64,000 bases of DNA from Candidatus Nanopelagicales bacterium (lineage in GTDB: Bacteria; Actinomycetota; Actinomycetes; S36-B12). Shown in pieces: positions 52,379-63,284 of the stretch. The DNA lies in assembly GCA_028687755.1 (NCBI GenBank), contig JAQTZL010000004.1:124001-188000 (forward strand), given 5' to 3'. The notes under the pieces were generated by a model, which had not been told where the DNA came from, did not search any database, and worked only from the letters and a program-made list of their open reading frames with translations. The translations under genes and the position numbers were made by a program. The stretch's first letter is position 1. Every line of letters begins with the position of its first letter.

Positions 52379-52386
52379 TCTCTCTC

Positions 52387-54713
<2,327 letters not shown>

Positions 54714-55406
54714 TTACTTCGCAGTAGCTCGATCAATGCCACGCTGGCCTTCTCGCCGAGCAACGCTTGAGATTCCAGGATTGCGATCAATGAAAGCCTG
54801 AACATCGGCTGGCCAATAAGCGGAAGCATCTCGAAGTGCCCACCCGATTGCTTTAGCGATCCAAAAGTTCTTCTCGGTGATGTGTTGTTCGCACATAGCA
54901 AAGAGCAAATTAAGATCGGTGTTATCGCGATTGCCGCGTTGATGCTGAATGGCTGTGCGAACTAACCAAATGTTGTCGGCCTCTATCCATTCCCACATGG
55001 TGTCTACCAGTTCAGGGTGTTGACGGATAAGTGGGTTGACCGCATTTGAGTTCAGGGCGTCGATGGTGTCCCACCAGGATTTCTCAATAACGAGATCCTT
55101 AAGGGGATGAATCAGGAAGTCCGCGCTGCGCTGCTGCTTATTCCAGGCCAGCAGGTCGCAAGCTGCGTATTGATATTCACGCTCGGGTAACTTCCACATG
55201 GCCGAACAAAACTTTGCAAGGTTGATTTCATCAAGTGGCTGCAAAGGTTTCCACACGGCTTTGAGTGCTGCTCGCCGAGGCACAGTTGAGATACCAATGA
55301 ACGGTGCAATATTTTTCATGTAGTTCGCTGCACCCTCAGCGGTGTTGGGATCACCAAGAGGAGCGAACGCTTCCTTGGTGGCCTTAACCCAAACGCGGTA
55401 AGTCAT
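54714..55406 (-). CDS. AlkD-like DNA alkylation repair protein
   Basis: A 230-residue protein made of helical HEAT-like repeats, of the AlkD family, which excises alkylated bases without flipping them. The residues corresponding to the active site are seen as W-x-x-x-D in EKSWWDTIDALN and the Trp in AKAIGWALRDAS. The start ATG at 55406 overlaps the sulfotransferase gene by 23 nt; the longer frame to 55478 would overlap by 95 nt. The genes run on the same strand, so they may be co-transcribed. Activity is inferred from the Trp/Asp pair. Confidence 0.83.
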   Translation of the reverse strand: MTYRVWVKATKEAFAPLGDPNTAEGAANYMKNIAPFIGISTVPRRAALKAVWKPLQPLDEINLAKFCSAMWKLPEREYQYAACDLLAWNKQQRSADFLIHPLKDLVIEKSWWDTIDALNSNAVNPLIRQHPELVDTMWEWIEADNIWLVRTAIQHQRGNRDNTDLNLLFAMCEQHITEKNFWIAKAIGWALRDASAYWPADVQAFIDRNPGISSVARREGQRGIDRATAK

Positions 55407-56163
55407 AACCAAAGGCCTTGTAGTCAGAGGCGTATGCGTCAGCAACCTTGGCAAGTAATTCAGGGGTGTAGTGCTCATTCATATGTGACCCAGCGTGCGT
55501 GGCCTTCTTGCAGAAGAAGTCTTCCTTCAGTCCGGGCGCTCCAGTGAGCTTGCCAAGTAGATCCCATGAATTTTCAAGTTCTTCGAGGTGGATCAACGCA
55601 TTGAACTTAAAGAGATCAAATCCGATGTGATCTGTTTGGCGGCGCCAATGTGGATCTTGCTGACGCGAAGGAAGTGCACACACCACATCGATGAAGTCTG
55701 CGAAGGAAATGTCTTTTGGTTCTTCAGGTGCGCGACCTTGTTCCTTCAAGATCTCAAAGATTGGTTCGGCCTGTTGCAAACCCTGCGTTATTTTTTCTAG
55801 CCAACCTGAAAGTAAACGTGACGCGGGTTCACGCACTACTGCAAACCGAGTGAATTTGCGGCTGGTGAGCACATCTTCAAGTTCATCGTTAGGTAGTTGA
55901 TAGGGCTTAATGAAGGGTGTCGCATTTTTGCGCTGATGTGGGTTGTCTTGCACAAGTTCCACAAGTGATTCATTGAAGCGTGCTGCTTCAAGGCCACCAA
56001 GGGTTGACTTCATGGTTCCGCAACCAGCTTTTGGAACCTCGAAGTAGATGTATTTGTTCACGAGCGAAATATTCACGTGGTTATTGACCGAGCGCCAACC
56101 CATTGATTGCACATATTTACCAGTGGTTTTACCGAGGTCGCGAACAGCGGGACGGCGGTCCAT
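55384..56163 (-). CDS. Sulfotransferase family 2-like protein
   Basis: A 259-residue protein with the PAPS-binding motifs of sulfotransferases: the phosphosulfate loop in FEVPKAGCGT (residues 42-50) and the 3'-phosphate site in AVVREPASRLLSG (R111, S115). The form resembles the carbohydrate sulfotransferase group (Sulfotransfer_2). It would add sulfate to a glycan or lipid. No PAPS-making genes are nearby. GGAG precedes the ATG at 56163. It overlaps the AlkD-like gene. Substrate unknown; surface-glycan decoration is a guess. Confidence 0.75.
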   Translation of the reverse strand: MDRRPAVRDLGKTTGKYVQSMGWRSVNNHVNISLVNKYIYFEVPKAGCGTMKSTLGGLEAARFNESLVELVQDNPHQRKNATPFIKPYQLPNDELEDVLTSRKFTRFAVVREPASRLLSGWLEKITQGLQQAEPIFEILKEQGRAPEEPKDISFADFIDVVCALPSRQQDPHWRRQTDHIGFDLFKFNALIHLEELENSWDLLGKLTGAPGLKEDFFCKKATHAGSHMNEHYTPELLAKVADAYASDYKAFGYDLPRLG

Positions 56164-56199
56164 ACCTGTTACTCCTTAAGGCTCGGTGGAAGGTGAAGG

Positions 56200-57123
56200 T
56201 TAACGAAGATTTGCAGAGACTGGAGAGGTAAGCGTCAGCAGTGTTGCTTCTGGTCGGCAAGCAAAACGAAATGGTGCATAAGGGGACGTGCCGCACCCAG
56301 CAGATACATGCAGCGGAGCAACGTGCCAGCTGCCATCAGCGCTGAGCACGTCGTATTCACTCAATCCGCGTGCCTGTGATCGATCAAGATCGCAGTTGGT
56401 GACCAATGCACCGACTCCGGGAACGCGTAATTGACCCCCGTGCGTGTGACCAGCAAGTACGAGATCAGCACCATCACCAATAAAGCCATCAAGTACACGG
56501 CGGTAAGGCGCATGCACCACCCCGAGGGCTAAGTCAGCGGAAGTATCGAAAGCTCCTGCGACTTGGTCATAGCGATCGCGGCTGATGTGCGGATCATCAA
56601 CGCCGCGGACATCAAGGGTTCGACCGTCTGCAGTGACCATCGCGGAAGTGTTGGAAAGATCGAGCCAGCCGTTGTCTTGTAGACCATCAACAAGATCGTG
56701 CCATGGAAGCATTGGCCGGGTTGGTTCAAGCTGTGAAGGCCCCTGGAAGTATTTCGCTGGGTTAATAGGCCGTGGCGCGAAGTAGTCGTTGCTACCAAGG
56801 ACAAAGACACCAGGGATGTCGAAGAGTGGATCAAGACTGTCGAGTATGTGTGGGATGGCATCGAGGTGCGCCAAGAAATCACCAGTGACGACAACGAGAT
56901 CTGGATTGGTATCGCGAAGTGAGTGCAGCCATTCATGCTTTTTTGTTTGACCTGGGATGAAGTGCAAATCGGATAGATGCAGGATTCGCAGATCAGATTG
57001 ACCAAGTGGAAGCACCGTGACTTCTTTGTGACGCAACGTGAACTGCTGGGCTTCCCAGTAGGCATAGGCCAAGCCGGCCGCACCAATTGCCGCAGTGCCC
57101 ACCAACTTCTTGCCAAGTCCCAT
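56200..57123 (-). CDS. Membrane-anchored metallophosphoesterase
   Basis: A 307-residue calcineurin-like phosphoesterase with an N-terminal helix (AAIGAAGLAYAYW) and metal motifs HLSDLHF, VVTGDFLAH, GSNDYF and LAGHTHGGQL. The GSND replaces the usual GNHD, as I recall from actinobacterial relatives such as Rv3683. I start at the ATG at 57123; the open frame continues 126 codons further but lies antisense to yqeY and is rejected. It is the first gene of the block syntenic with mycobacterial Rv3674c-Rv3683. The substrate is unknown. Confidence 0.88.
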   Translation of the reverse strand: MGLGKKLVGTAAIGAAGLAYAYWEAQQFTLRHKEVTVLPLGQSDLRILHLSDLHFIPGQTKKHEWLHSLRDTNPDLVVVTGDFLAHLDAIPHILDSLDPLFDIPGVFVLGSNDYFAPRPINPAKYFQGPSQLEPTRPMLPWHDLVDGLQDNGWLDLSNTSAMVTADGRTLDVRGVDDPHISRDRYDQVAGAFDTSADLALGVVHAPYRRVLDGFIGDGADLVLAGHTHGGQLRVPGVGALVTNCDLDRSQARGLSEYDVLSADGSWHVAPLHVSAGCGTSPYAPFRFACRPEATLLTLTSPVSANLR

Positions 57124-57184
57124 ACCTTGATCGTCCCATCCCAAAGCGGTTCCCACCAATTGGGTTCTAGGCCACAATGGATCC

Positions 57185-57652
57185 ATGACTTCCCTGAAGG
57201 AACAGCTCCACGCAGACCTGACCGCATCGATCAAGGCTCGAGACGCCTTGACCTCATCCACCCTGCGGATGGCTCTCACCGCTGTGTCCAATGAAGAGGT
57301 CTCGGGCAAGGAAGCCCGCGTGCTCAGCGACGATGACGTATTGACCGTGCTTGGCCGTGAGGCAAAGAAGCGCAAGGAAGCCGCCCAGGCGTATGACGAT
57401 GCCCAACGTCCAGAACTTGCCGATAAGGAGCGCGAAGAGCTCGGTGTGCTGGAGAAGTACCTGCCTGCCTCATTGAGTGACACAGATATCCGGGCGATCA
57501 TCGCTGCCGCAGTCGCTGAAGTTCAAGCCGGCCCAGCCACTGGTGGAGCTGCCCTTGGCGCAGTGATGAAGCTGGTCCAGCCGCAGGTCAAGGGTCGTGC
57601 CGACGGTGGCTTCGTGGCCGCCGAGGTGAAATCCGCCCTCGGAATGGGATAA
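57185..57652 (+). CDS. GatB/YqeY domain protein
   Basis: A 155-residue protein of the YqeY family, related to the C-terminal domain of the amidotransferase subunit GatB. SLKEQLHADLTASIKARD and LSDTDIRAIIAAAVAEV followed by KGRADGGFVAAEVK are the recognised parts. It may bind tRNA; the role is unsettled. It lies where the ponA2 gene stands in mycobacteria, between the metallophosphoesterase and WhiB4. It is divergent from the phosphoesterase gene. Confidence 0.9.
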   Translation: MTSLKEQLHADLTASIKARDALTSSTLRMALTAVSNEEVSGKEARVLSDDDVLTVLGREAKKRKEAAQAYDDAQRPELADKEREELGVLEKYLPASLSDTDIRAIIAAAVAEVQAGPATGGAALGAVMKLVQPQVKGRADGGFVAAEVKSALGMG

Positions 57653-57680
57653 ATTCTTTCACCGCTTATAGTCATAACGA

Positions 57681-57696
57681 ACTATTACTAAATAGT
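57681..57696. promoter_or_regulatory. Inverted repeat before whiB4
   Basis: ACTATT (57681-57686) and AATAGT (57691-57696) form a perfect inverted repeat with a 4-nt centre. A possible -10, TATTGT, follows at 57709. It could be a regulator site for the WhiB gene. Confidence 0.4.
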
Positions 57697-57779
57697 CCTT
57701 ACGAACCTATTGTGCTGGGTCGCACCTGCGTAAGTTCTCGTACACAGATGAACAGCAGTTCACCCGAAAAGGTGAGCTC

Positions 57780-58109
57780 ATGCGCAAAAGGGGAATTTCG
57801 CAGATGACTTTTGACACTGACTGGGCCGCAAACGCCGCTTGTAAAACTGCAGATCCCGACATGCTCTTTGTTCAGGGCGCAGCCCAAAACCGTGTCAAGC
57901 AAATCTGTGCTGGTTGCGTTGTTCGCACTGAGTGCCTTGCTGATGCTCTCGACAACCGCGTTGAGTTCGGTGTGTGGGGTGGAATGACCGAGCGCGAGCG
58001 GCGTGCGCTCCTTCGCCGTCGTCCAAATGTGTCTTCATGGAGCATGTTGTTGCAGAACGCCAGCGATGACTACACACGCGGGTCTCAGGTTGTTGCACGC
58101 GTTTCCTAA
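57780..58109 (+). CDS. whiB4: WhiB-family iron-sulfur regulator, WhiB4/WblA type
   Basis: A 109-residue Wbl protein. Four cluster Cys are C21, C43, C46 and C52, followed by EFGVWGGMTERERRALLRRRP. The DNMRVEFGVWGG form and synteny (ArsA pair, DUF4177, RidA, Nudix, MBL, Crp, Nth) match mycobacterial WhiB4 and streptomycete WblA, which respond to redox or NO and control development and oxidative defence. AAGGTGAG precedes the ATG at 57780; an ATG at 57804 is the other option. It stands convergent to the ArsA genes. Confidence 0.9.
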   Translation: MRKRGISQMTFDTDWAANAACKTADPDMLFVQGAAQNRVKQICAGCVVRTECLADALDNRVEFGVWGGMTERERRALLRRRPNVSSWSMLLQNASDDYTRGSQVVARVS

Positions 58110-59251
58110 TTCGCGAGTAACACACCAATTTCACGCAAGCCATCAAGATCATGCACGTCTTGAGCAAGCGCTCGCACTGAGGTCACTCGAATTCCAGGAT
58201 GAGCTGCGGTGAAGCGGTTCGCAAATTCCGCTTGACGCTCGACTTGTGAGACTCGTTGCGCATGAAGTTCCAAGAGCGATGCAGCCAGCTTGCTTGATGC
58301 ATCCCCTTGCACCAGACCTTGTGCCGCAGCAAGTGCTTGTTCGCGCGTGACTTCAGGCATGGTTACTTCAGTAACTCGATTCAGCACCAGGCCGGCAAGT
58401 GGCATCTGATCAGCATTCAAGCGTTCAACGAAAAACGAAGCTTCTCGAATCGCATCAGCTTCTGGTGCTGCAATGACAATGAATGAAGTGTGGCCATCCT
58501 TCAACAGTGCATACGTTGCATCCGCGCGTTCACGGAAGCCACCGAAGGTACTGTCAATCGCAGCTACGAAAGCGCCCACATCGTTGAGTACTTGTGATCC
58601 GAGAATCTTTGACAGTGCACTCGTGAAAAAGCCAAAGCCAACCGCTGCGAGTTTGCCGATTCCGCGCCCAGCGCCTCGAGCTGGTGCGGCAAGAATGCGA
58701 ATGAACTTGCCATCTAAGAAGGAACCCAATCGCGCGGGTGCATCAAGGAAATCAAGAGCGCTACGCGAAGGGGGAGTATCTACAACAATCAAGTCCCACG
58801 TTCCATCAACTTGAGCCTGGGTATGCAATTGCCCAAGTTTTTCCATGGCCATGTATTCCTGGGTTCCAGCGAATGAAGAAGAAAGTGATTGATAGAAAGG
58901 GTTATTGAGGATCGCTTGAGCACGTGCGGGATCTGAATGCCCTTCAACAACTTCATCAAAGGTGCGTTTCATATCAAGCATCATCGCGTCCAAAGACCCG
59001 GTGCCTTGGATGCCTTCTACAGGGCGTGGAGAGTTATCAAGATGTTCGATGCCCATCGCTTGAGCTAATCGTCGTGCTGGGTCAATCGTGAGCACGCATA
59101 CTTTTCGTCCACGTTCAGCTGCGCGAAGTGCTATCGCGGCAGCTGTGGTGGTTTTACCAACACCACCAGAGCCCGTGCACACGATGATGTGAATATCTGG
59201 ATTGAGCAGTACGTCATCGAGATACAGCTGTGGAGCACTCGCTACTTTCAT
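58106..59251 (-). CDS. ArsA/GET3-family ATPase, second of a pair
   Basis: A 381-residue ATPase with the deviant Walker A TGSGGVGKTTTAAAIA, the DTPPSRSALDFLDAP region and a Walker B-like VVDTPP. It matches the Rv3680-type member of the mycobacterial pair. The proteins form a heterocomplex (Bag) thought to handle stress and a membrane-protein or metabolite role. It overlaps the first ATPase gene by 4 nt and overlaps the whiB4 stop by 4 nt. No arsenic genes occur nearby, so arsenite transport is unlikely. Confidence 0.9.
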   Translation of the reverse strand: MKVASAPQLYLDDVLLNPDIHIIVCTGSGGVGKTTTAAAIALRAAERGRKVCVLTIDPARRLAQAMGIEHLDNSPRPVEGIQGTGSLDAMMLDMKRTFDEVVEGHSDPARAQAILNNPFYQSLSSSFAGTQEYMAMEKLGQLHTQAQVDGTWDLIVVDTPPSRSALDFLDAPARLGSFLDGKFIRILAAPARGAGRGIGKLAAVGFGFFTSALSKILGSQVLNDVGAFVAAIDSTFGGFRERADATYALLKDGHTSFIVIAAPEADAIREASFFVERLNADQMPLAGLVLNRVTEVTMPEVTREQALAAAQGLVQGDASSKLAASLLELHAQRVSQVERQAEFANRFTAAHPGIRVTSVRALAQDVHDLDGLREIGVLLAN

Positions 59252-60231
59252 CGCACACCCTGCTCAAACATGGCATCTGCGAGCAGATACAAACTACCAA
59301 GGTCAATACCACGGGAAATCAAGGGAAGCGAAATTGTCTGAAGTCCGAGAGCCTCGATGCGTGTGCGTTCACGTGTTTCCAGATCTGAGCGATCTACATG
59401 GTCTTGGGCCTCTTGTAACAGGGCAGTAGCGAGAACTTCGGGATCTTGATGGATACCAGCGGAAACAGCGATCTCACTGATTTTCTTCATGCCAAGGGTG
59501 CCTTTGCGAATCTTGGCCATCTGTTTTTCATCAAGAAGTGCATCGCGCACCATGTTGATAAAGATTGCGCCAACGGGGAGTTCGGCTGCGCGCAGTTGCG
59601 CAACGCCATCAATGGTTTCTTGAACCGGCATTTCTTCGAGCAAAGTCACAAGATGGACCGACGTCTGCGGTGATCCAATAACTCCCATCACCATTTCAGC
59701 ATGTCGATGGATGGGGCCCGTTTTCGCCAAAGCAGAAACTTGTGAAGTGACATTGAGAAATTGTTCAATGCGCCCAGTTGGTGGAGCATCAATAACGACA
59801 GCGTCATAGGCATTGTCAGCTCGCTTGGTTTTCCGGCGCACTAATTCGCAGGCTTTGCCGGTCAGCAACACGTCGCGCAGGCCAGGGGCCAAGGTGGTGG
59901 CGAAATCAATAGCGCCCATCTTGCGCAGTGCAGATCCAGCACGACCTAGGTTGTAGAAGGTTGCGAGGTAGTCCACGAGTGCTTCATCGGCATCCACGGC
60001 CAGTGCCCACACTTCTCCATCACCTGGAGCAATAGCGATCCGGCGTTCTTCGTACGGCAGGGGAGCGGTGTCAAAGAGTTGGGCGATGCCTTGGCGGCCT
60101 TCAACTTCCATGAGCAAGGTGCGTTTGCCTTCGCGGGCCAAATTGATCGCCAAAGCCGCAGCGACGGTGGTTTTCCCTGCCCCACCTTTACCGGAAACCA
60201 CGTGCAGCGCAGTGCCCGACCAATTGACCAT
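59248..60231 (-). CDS. ArsA/GET3-family ATPase, first of a pair
   Basis: A 327-residue ATPase with Walker A VSGKGGAGKTTVAAALA and the switch region DAVVIDAPPTGRIEQFL. It corresponds to Rv3679. It is encoded before its partner with a 4-nt overlap, so equal amounts of both are expected. Its start is 60 nt from the divergent DUF4177 gene. No hydrophobic segment is present; it acts in the cytoplasm. Confidence 0.9.
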   Translation of the reverse strand: MVNWSGTALHVVSGKGGAGKTTVAAALAINLAREGKRTLLMEVEGRQGIAQLFDTAPLPYEERRIAIAPGDGEVWALAVDADEALVDYLATFYNLGRAGSALRKMGAIDFATTLAPGLRDVLLTGKACELVRRKTKRADNAYDAVVIDAPPTGRIEQFLNVTSQVSALAKTGPIHRHAEMVMGVIGSPQTSVHLVTLLEEMPVQETIDGVAQLRAAELPVGAIFINMVRDALLDEKQMAKIRKGTLGMKKISEIAVSAGIHQDPEVLATALLQEAQDHVDRSDLETRERTRIEALGLQTISLPLISRGIDLGSLYLLADAMFEQGVR

Positions 60232-60256
60232 CTCTCCAGCGTAATCTCAACTGCCG

Positions 60257-60285
60257 TTCGAAGCGCAGGTCGCACTCGCTAGGGT
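60257..60285 (+). promoter_or_regulatory. Promoter of the DUF4177 gene, leaderless
   Basis: TTCGAA at 60257-60262, a 17-bp spacer and TAGGGT at 60280-60285. The transcription start should be at or next to the ATG at 60292. Confidence 0.6.
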
Positions 60286-60291
60286 CATTCC

Positions 60292-60450
60292 ATGACCAAA
60301 TGGGAATACGCCACCGCACCGCTCCTCATTCACGCCACCAAGCAGATTCTTGATAACTGGGGTCTGGATGGCTGGGAATTGGTGCAGGTTGTGCCGGGCC
60401 AAAATGCCGAACAACTTGTGGCTTACTTCAAGCGCCCGCTGGCTGGATAA
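60292..60450 (+). CDS. DUF4177-type small protein
   Basis: A 52-residue protein starting MTKWEYATAPLLIHATKQIL and containing WGLDGWELVQVV, the hallmark of DUF4177 proteins. It matches the place and size of Rv3678A. It lies 12 nt before the RidA gene in the same direction, so they form an operon. It was too short for standard ORF lists. Function unknown. Confidence 0.85.
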   Translation: MTKWEYATAPLLIHATKQILDNWGLDGWELVQVVPGQNAEQLVAYFKRPLAG

Positions 60451-60462
60451 GGAGCATTACGC

Positions 60463-60924
60463 ATGTCTGTTGAAAGTCGTTTGGCTGAAATCGGCTTGAC
60501 CCTTCCGGAAATCGCTGTACCGGTGGCGGCATATGTGCCAGCAGTGCGCAGCGGAAATCTGATCTTCCTATCGGGCCAACTACCTATGGTCAATGGCGAA
60601 TTGCCACAGACTGGCAAGGTTGGCGGCACCGTGACTCCTGATGAGGCTCATGAGCTCGCGAAGATTTGTGCACTCAATGGCATTGCTGCGGTTAAGGGTT
60701 TAATCGGCGATCTTGAGAAGGTTGTGCGCATTGTGAAGGTCACCGGTTTCGTTGCCAGTGTTCCTGACTTTGTATCAGCTCCAATCGTGGTCAATGGTGC
60801 AAGCAATGTGTTGTTGCAGGCGTTCGGCGACAAGGGTGTTCATGCCCGATCATCGCTTGGTGTTGCAGCACTTCCACTTGATGCGCCAGTTGAGGTCGAG
60901 CTCATTGTCGAGGTCTCTGAATAG
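60463..60924 (+). CDS. RidA-family deaminase
   Basis: A 153-residue protein of the RidA/YjgF family, which hydrolyses reactive enamines and imines. Blocks: SGNLIFLSGQLPMVNGEL, GAVGGTVT-like region and HARSSLGVAALPLDAPVEVE. Arg in HARSSLG is near the site of the catalytic Arg. It matches Rv3678c. GGAG precedes the ATG at 60463. It overlaps the next gene (Nudix) by one base; the four genes from DUF4177 to MBL form an operon. Confidence 0.88.
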   Translation: MSVESRLAEIGLTLPEIAVPVAAYVPAVRSGNLIFLSGQLPMVNGELPQTGKVGGTVTPDEAHELAKICALNGIAAVKGLIGDLEKVVRIVKVTGFVASVPDFVSAPIVVNGASNVLLQAFGDKGVHARSSLGVAALPLDAPVEVELIVEVSE

Positions 60925-61697
60925 TGACTCGGGATTTTCCCGAGTACGCCCTTGAGCGCGCTCGCGAATTAGCGAACGGCTCTGCTACCTGGGAACCCAT
61001 CACTCCACGCGCCGCATCCACAGTGTTGCTGTTGCGTGAAACAGGCCATGGGCTTGAGACCTACATGATGTGCCGTGCAAGCACCATGGCTTTTGCTGCG
61101 AGTGCCTATGTATTTCCAGGCGGTCGCCTAGACCCAGAGGATTATGAGCGCGGGCAGACTCTGGATGATGAAGTCATCAACTTAGCTTCGCTGTCAGTTC
61201 GCATGAGCGCCGATCCCGCTCAAACCCGTGGCTTGCTTCTGTGTGCGGTGCGTGAGCTTGAAGAAGAAGCTGGCGTCATTGTGGATCCACATGCGTTGGT
61301 GCTACTTGATCATTGGGTGACTCCCGAATGGGAAAAGCTGCGCTACGACGTACGTTTTTTCATCACGCACATGCCAGAGGATCAAATTGCTCAGCCGCAT
61401 GGAACTGAAGCCGTCGAAGCGCGATGGATATCGCCGAGTGCGGCCATTGCCGAAGCAGACGAAGGCAAAATCTTGCTGATGGCGCCTACTCGCGCAGCAC
61501 TCGAGCACCTGCTGGAACACAGCGAGATCGCAACGCTGGTTGCCGCTACTGATGCGCGCGACATTGTGCCGCGCATGGATCGATTGCAAATCGAAGCCGA
61601 TGGCTACGAACACTGGACGATCGTCCACGATCGAACTGGCGAAATTTTGGAACGTGATCGCCCAGTACCACCAGTTGAAGCAACGGGTACGCCATGA
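60924..61697 (+). CDS. Nudix hydrolase
   Basis: A 257-residue protein. The Nudix box is partly interrupted, with VFPGGRLD at its start and CAVRELEEEAGVIV after an insert of about 35 residues, as in the NUDT19-like group. It hydrolyses a nucleoside diphosphate-linked compound, perhaps a CoA derivative. GTG start, overlapping the RidA stop. It is followed by the MBL gene with a 4-nt overlap. Substrate unknown. Confidence 0.85.
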   Translation: MTRDFPEYALERARELANGSATWEPITPRAASTVLLLRETGHGLETYMMCRASTMAFAASAYVFPGGRLDPEDYERGQTLDDEVINLASLSVRMSADPAQTRGLLLCAVRELEEEAGVIVDPHALVLLDHWVTPEWEKLRYDVRFFITHMPEDQIAQPHGTEAVEARWISPSAAIAEADEGKILLMAPTRAALEHLLEHSEIATLVAATDARDIVPRMDRLQIEADGYEHWTIVHDRTGEILERDRPVPPVEATGTP

Positions 61698-62578
61698 GTG
61701 GCCGCCCGCTCCCGTTTATTGGTTCAAAAGATGATTGGGATGGCGGCTCAGTAACTGATAGCGCCGTGTGCGTTCTGGCTCACAACGCTGGTGCTTGGAC
61801 TCTTGATGGAACGAACACCTGGTTACTGCACGTGCCTGGGACCTCGAAATGCATCGTGATTGATCCAGGACCCAACGAAAAGAGTCACTTCAAAGCGATT
61901 ATCGCTGCAGCGGCGTTACGCGACTGTGAAGTCGGTGCTGTCATCCTGACGCATGGTCATTCAGATCACTCTGCTGGAGCAAAGGGTTTAGCGGAACTCA
62001 CAAAGACCACTGTGCGATCTGTTGATCCGCAATTCCGCCTAGGGGATGAAGGGCTCACTACCGGCGATGTGATTGTTGTTGGTGAAACCGAGATGCATGT
62101 GGTGGCAACTCCTGGTCACTCGGCAGACAGCATGAGTTTCTTCTTGCCGCACGATAAGTCCTTGTTAACAGGCGACACGGTTCTTGGACGAGGCACGGCT
62201 GTGATTACCGTTCCCGATGGCGATCTCGGTGCGTACTTCACCAGCCTTGAGCAATTAAAAGAACTCGTGGCCAAATACGAGATTTCCTGGCTCTTGCCCG
62301 GACACGGGCCAGCGCTCACCGGGCCAACAGACATTCTTGATGCCTATGTTGATCATCGCCTTGCACGGTTAGAGGAAGTGCGTGAAGTGGTGAAGAACGG
62401 CGCGAAGAGTTCAACAGATGTATTGGATCTTGTGTATGCAGATACGCCGGAGAAATTGAAAAATGCAGCGCGTCAGTCAGTGAAAGCGCAGTTGTCGTAC
62501 TTGAAGCATCTTGGTGAGTTCACCACAGATGAGGATTTAACGAGCCCGCTTGCCCAAACGCTCGACGTCAAGGATTAA
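61694..62578 (+). CDS. MBL-fold metallohydrolase
   Basis: A 294-residue beta-lactamase-fold enzyme with the metal motif THGHSDHSAGA, then TPGHSADS, TGDTVLGRG and LLPGHGPAL. It resembles LACTB2-type hydrolases, some of which cut RNA, and Rv3677c in position. It overlaps the Nudix gene by 4 nt and runs 42 nt into the end of the convergent crp gene. The substrate is unknown. Confidence 0.88.
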   Translation: MSGRPLPFIGSKDDWDGGSVTDSAVCVLAHNAGAWTLDGTNTWLLHVPGTSKCIVIDPGPNEKSHFKAIIAAAALRDCEVGAVILTHGHSDHSAGAKGLAELTKTTVRSVDPQFRLGDEGLTTGDVIVVGETEMHVVATPGHSADSMSFFLPHDKSLLTGDTVLGRGTAVITVPDGDLGAYFTSLEQLKELVAKYEISWLLPGHGPALTGPTDILDAYVDHRLARLEEVREVVKNGAKSSTDVLDLVYADTPEKLKNAARQSVKAQLSYLKHLGEFTTDEDLTSPLAQTLDVKD

Positions 62579-63211
62579 GACCTGGCGTGATTCCAAGCGA
62601 ATCCATCCACGTTGTGCAAAGTCAGCAAGTGCTTTATTTACAGTTTCGCGTGATGCGCCAACAAGCTGTGCAAGTTCTTCTTGGGTCATGTCGTGCGTGA
62701 CCATCAAGCCATCAGGAGTGATGGTGCCGAACTTTTCACCAAGTTCCATAAGTGCTTTTGCAACACGGCCCGGAACATCTGAGAACACAAGGTCAGCCAT
62801 TGCTTCGTTCGTGCGACGCAAGCGACGCGCAAGGGCCTGAAGTAGTGCGGCGGCAACTTCTGGGCGACCAGCAAGCCATGGGCGAAGTTGATCGTTACCA
62901 AGACCAAGCACGATGGCATCGGTCAGTGCGGTTGCCGTTGAGGTGCGAGTGCCTGGGTCAAAGAGACTGAGTTCGCCAAACATTTCGGCTGGGCCAAGCA
63001 CTGCGAGCAGTGATTCGCGACCATCAACAGAAGTCTGACCGAGTTTGACCTTGCCTTCGACGATCACATACATGCGATCGCCCGGCTCGCCTTCAGCGAA
63101 CAGCACCTCGCCCTTGACCACATTGCGCTCAACTAGAGAAGCGCGAAGAGCAGCGGCACCCTCAACATCGAGGGCAGCGAAGAGCGGGGCATTCATCACG
63201 AGGTCTTCCAC
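62537..63211 (-). CDS. crp: Crp/Fnr-family regulator (cAMP receptor protein)
   Basis: A 224-residue regulator. Cyclic-nucleotide domain has FAEGEPGDRMYVIVEGKVKLG and FGELSLFDPGTRTSTA (the cAMP phosphate loop), and the HTH is in LVGASRETVNKALADFAQRGW. It closely matches mycobacterial CRP (Rv3676) and GlxR. The start GTG at 63211 aligns with the known N-terminus; the frame reaches 63250. A TATAGG -10 lies 13 nt before it. It ends in the MBL gene's 3' end and is divergent from nth, the same layout as in mycobacteria. Confidence 0.95.
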   Translation of the reverse strand: MEDLVMNAPLFAALDVEGAAALRASLVERNVVKGEVLFAEGEPGDRMYVIVEGKVKLGQTSVDGRESLLAVLGPAEMFGELSLFDPGTRTSTATALTDAIVLGLGNDQLRPWLAGRPEVAAALLQALARRLRRTNEAMADLVFSDVPGRVAKALMELGEKFGTITPDGLMVTHDMTQEELAQLVGASRETVNKALADFAQRGWIRLESRQVLILDVERLGKRAR

Positions 63212-63224
63212 AGCCCCATTGTTG

Positions 63225-63230
63225 CCTATA
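63225..63230 (-). promoter_or_regulatory. -10 element of crp
   Basis: TATAGG on the minus strand, 13 nt before the GTG, giving a leader of only about 6 nt. Confidence 0.45.
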
Positions 63231-63284
63231 AATGAAGTGACCCGGTACACACCCTGATTACTACCTGAGACCTACGCTGGGGTA

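Larger units (their letters stand above)
51964..52386 (+). other. Structured intergenic region between recR and lysC
   Basis: A 423-bp stretch with no convincing large gene. Three strong hairpins are seen: 52023-52058 (GGGGCG/CGCCCC outer and GGGG/CCCC inner), 52108-52151 (CTGATGA/TCATCAG with inner AGCCA/TGGCT) and 52212-52233 (GGTGCGC/GCGCACC). A GCCGAAAGGGGAGATCCGG segment at about 52238-52256 resembles part of the lysine riboswitch, but the rest does not match. A short peptide ORF overlaps the second hairpin. A non-coding RNA or leader regulating lysC-asd is possible. Confidence 0.5.

Noticed and set aside
57124-57501. N-terminal extension of the metallophosphoesterase frame
   Set aside because: It is antisense to yqeY and has no family look; homology and a membrane helix begin at the ATG at 57123.
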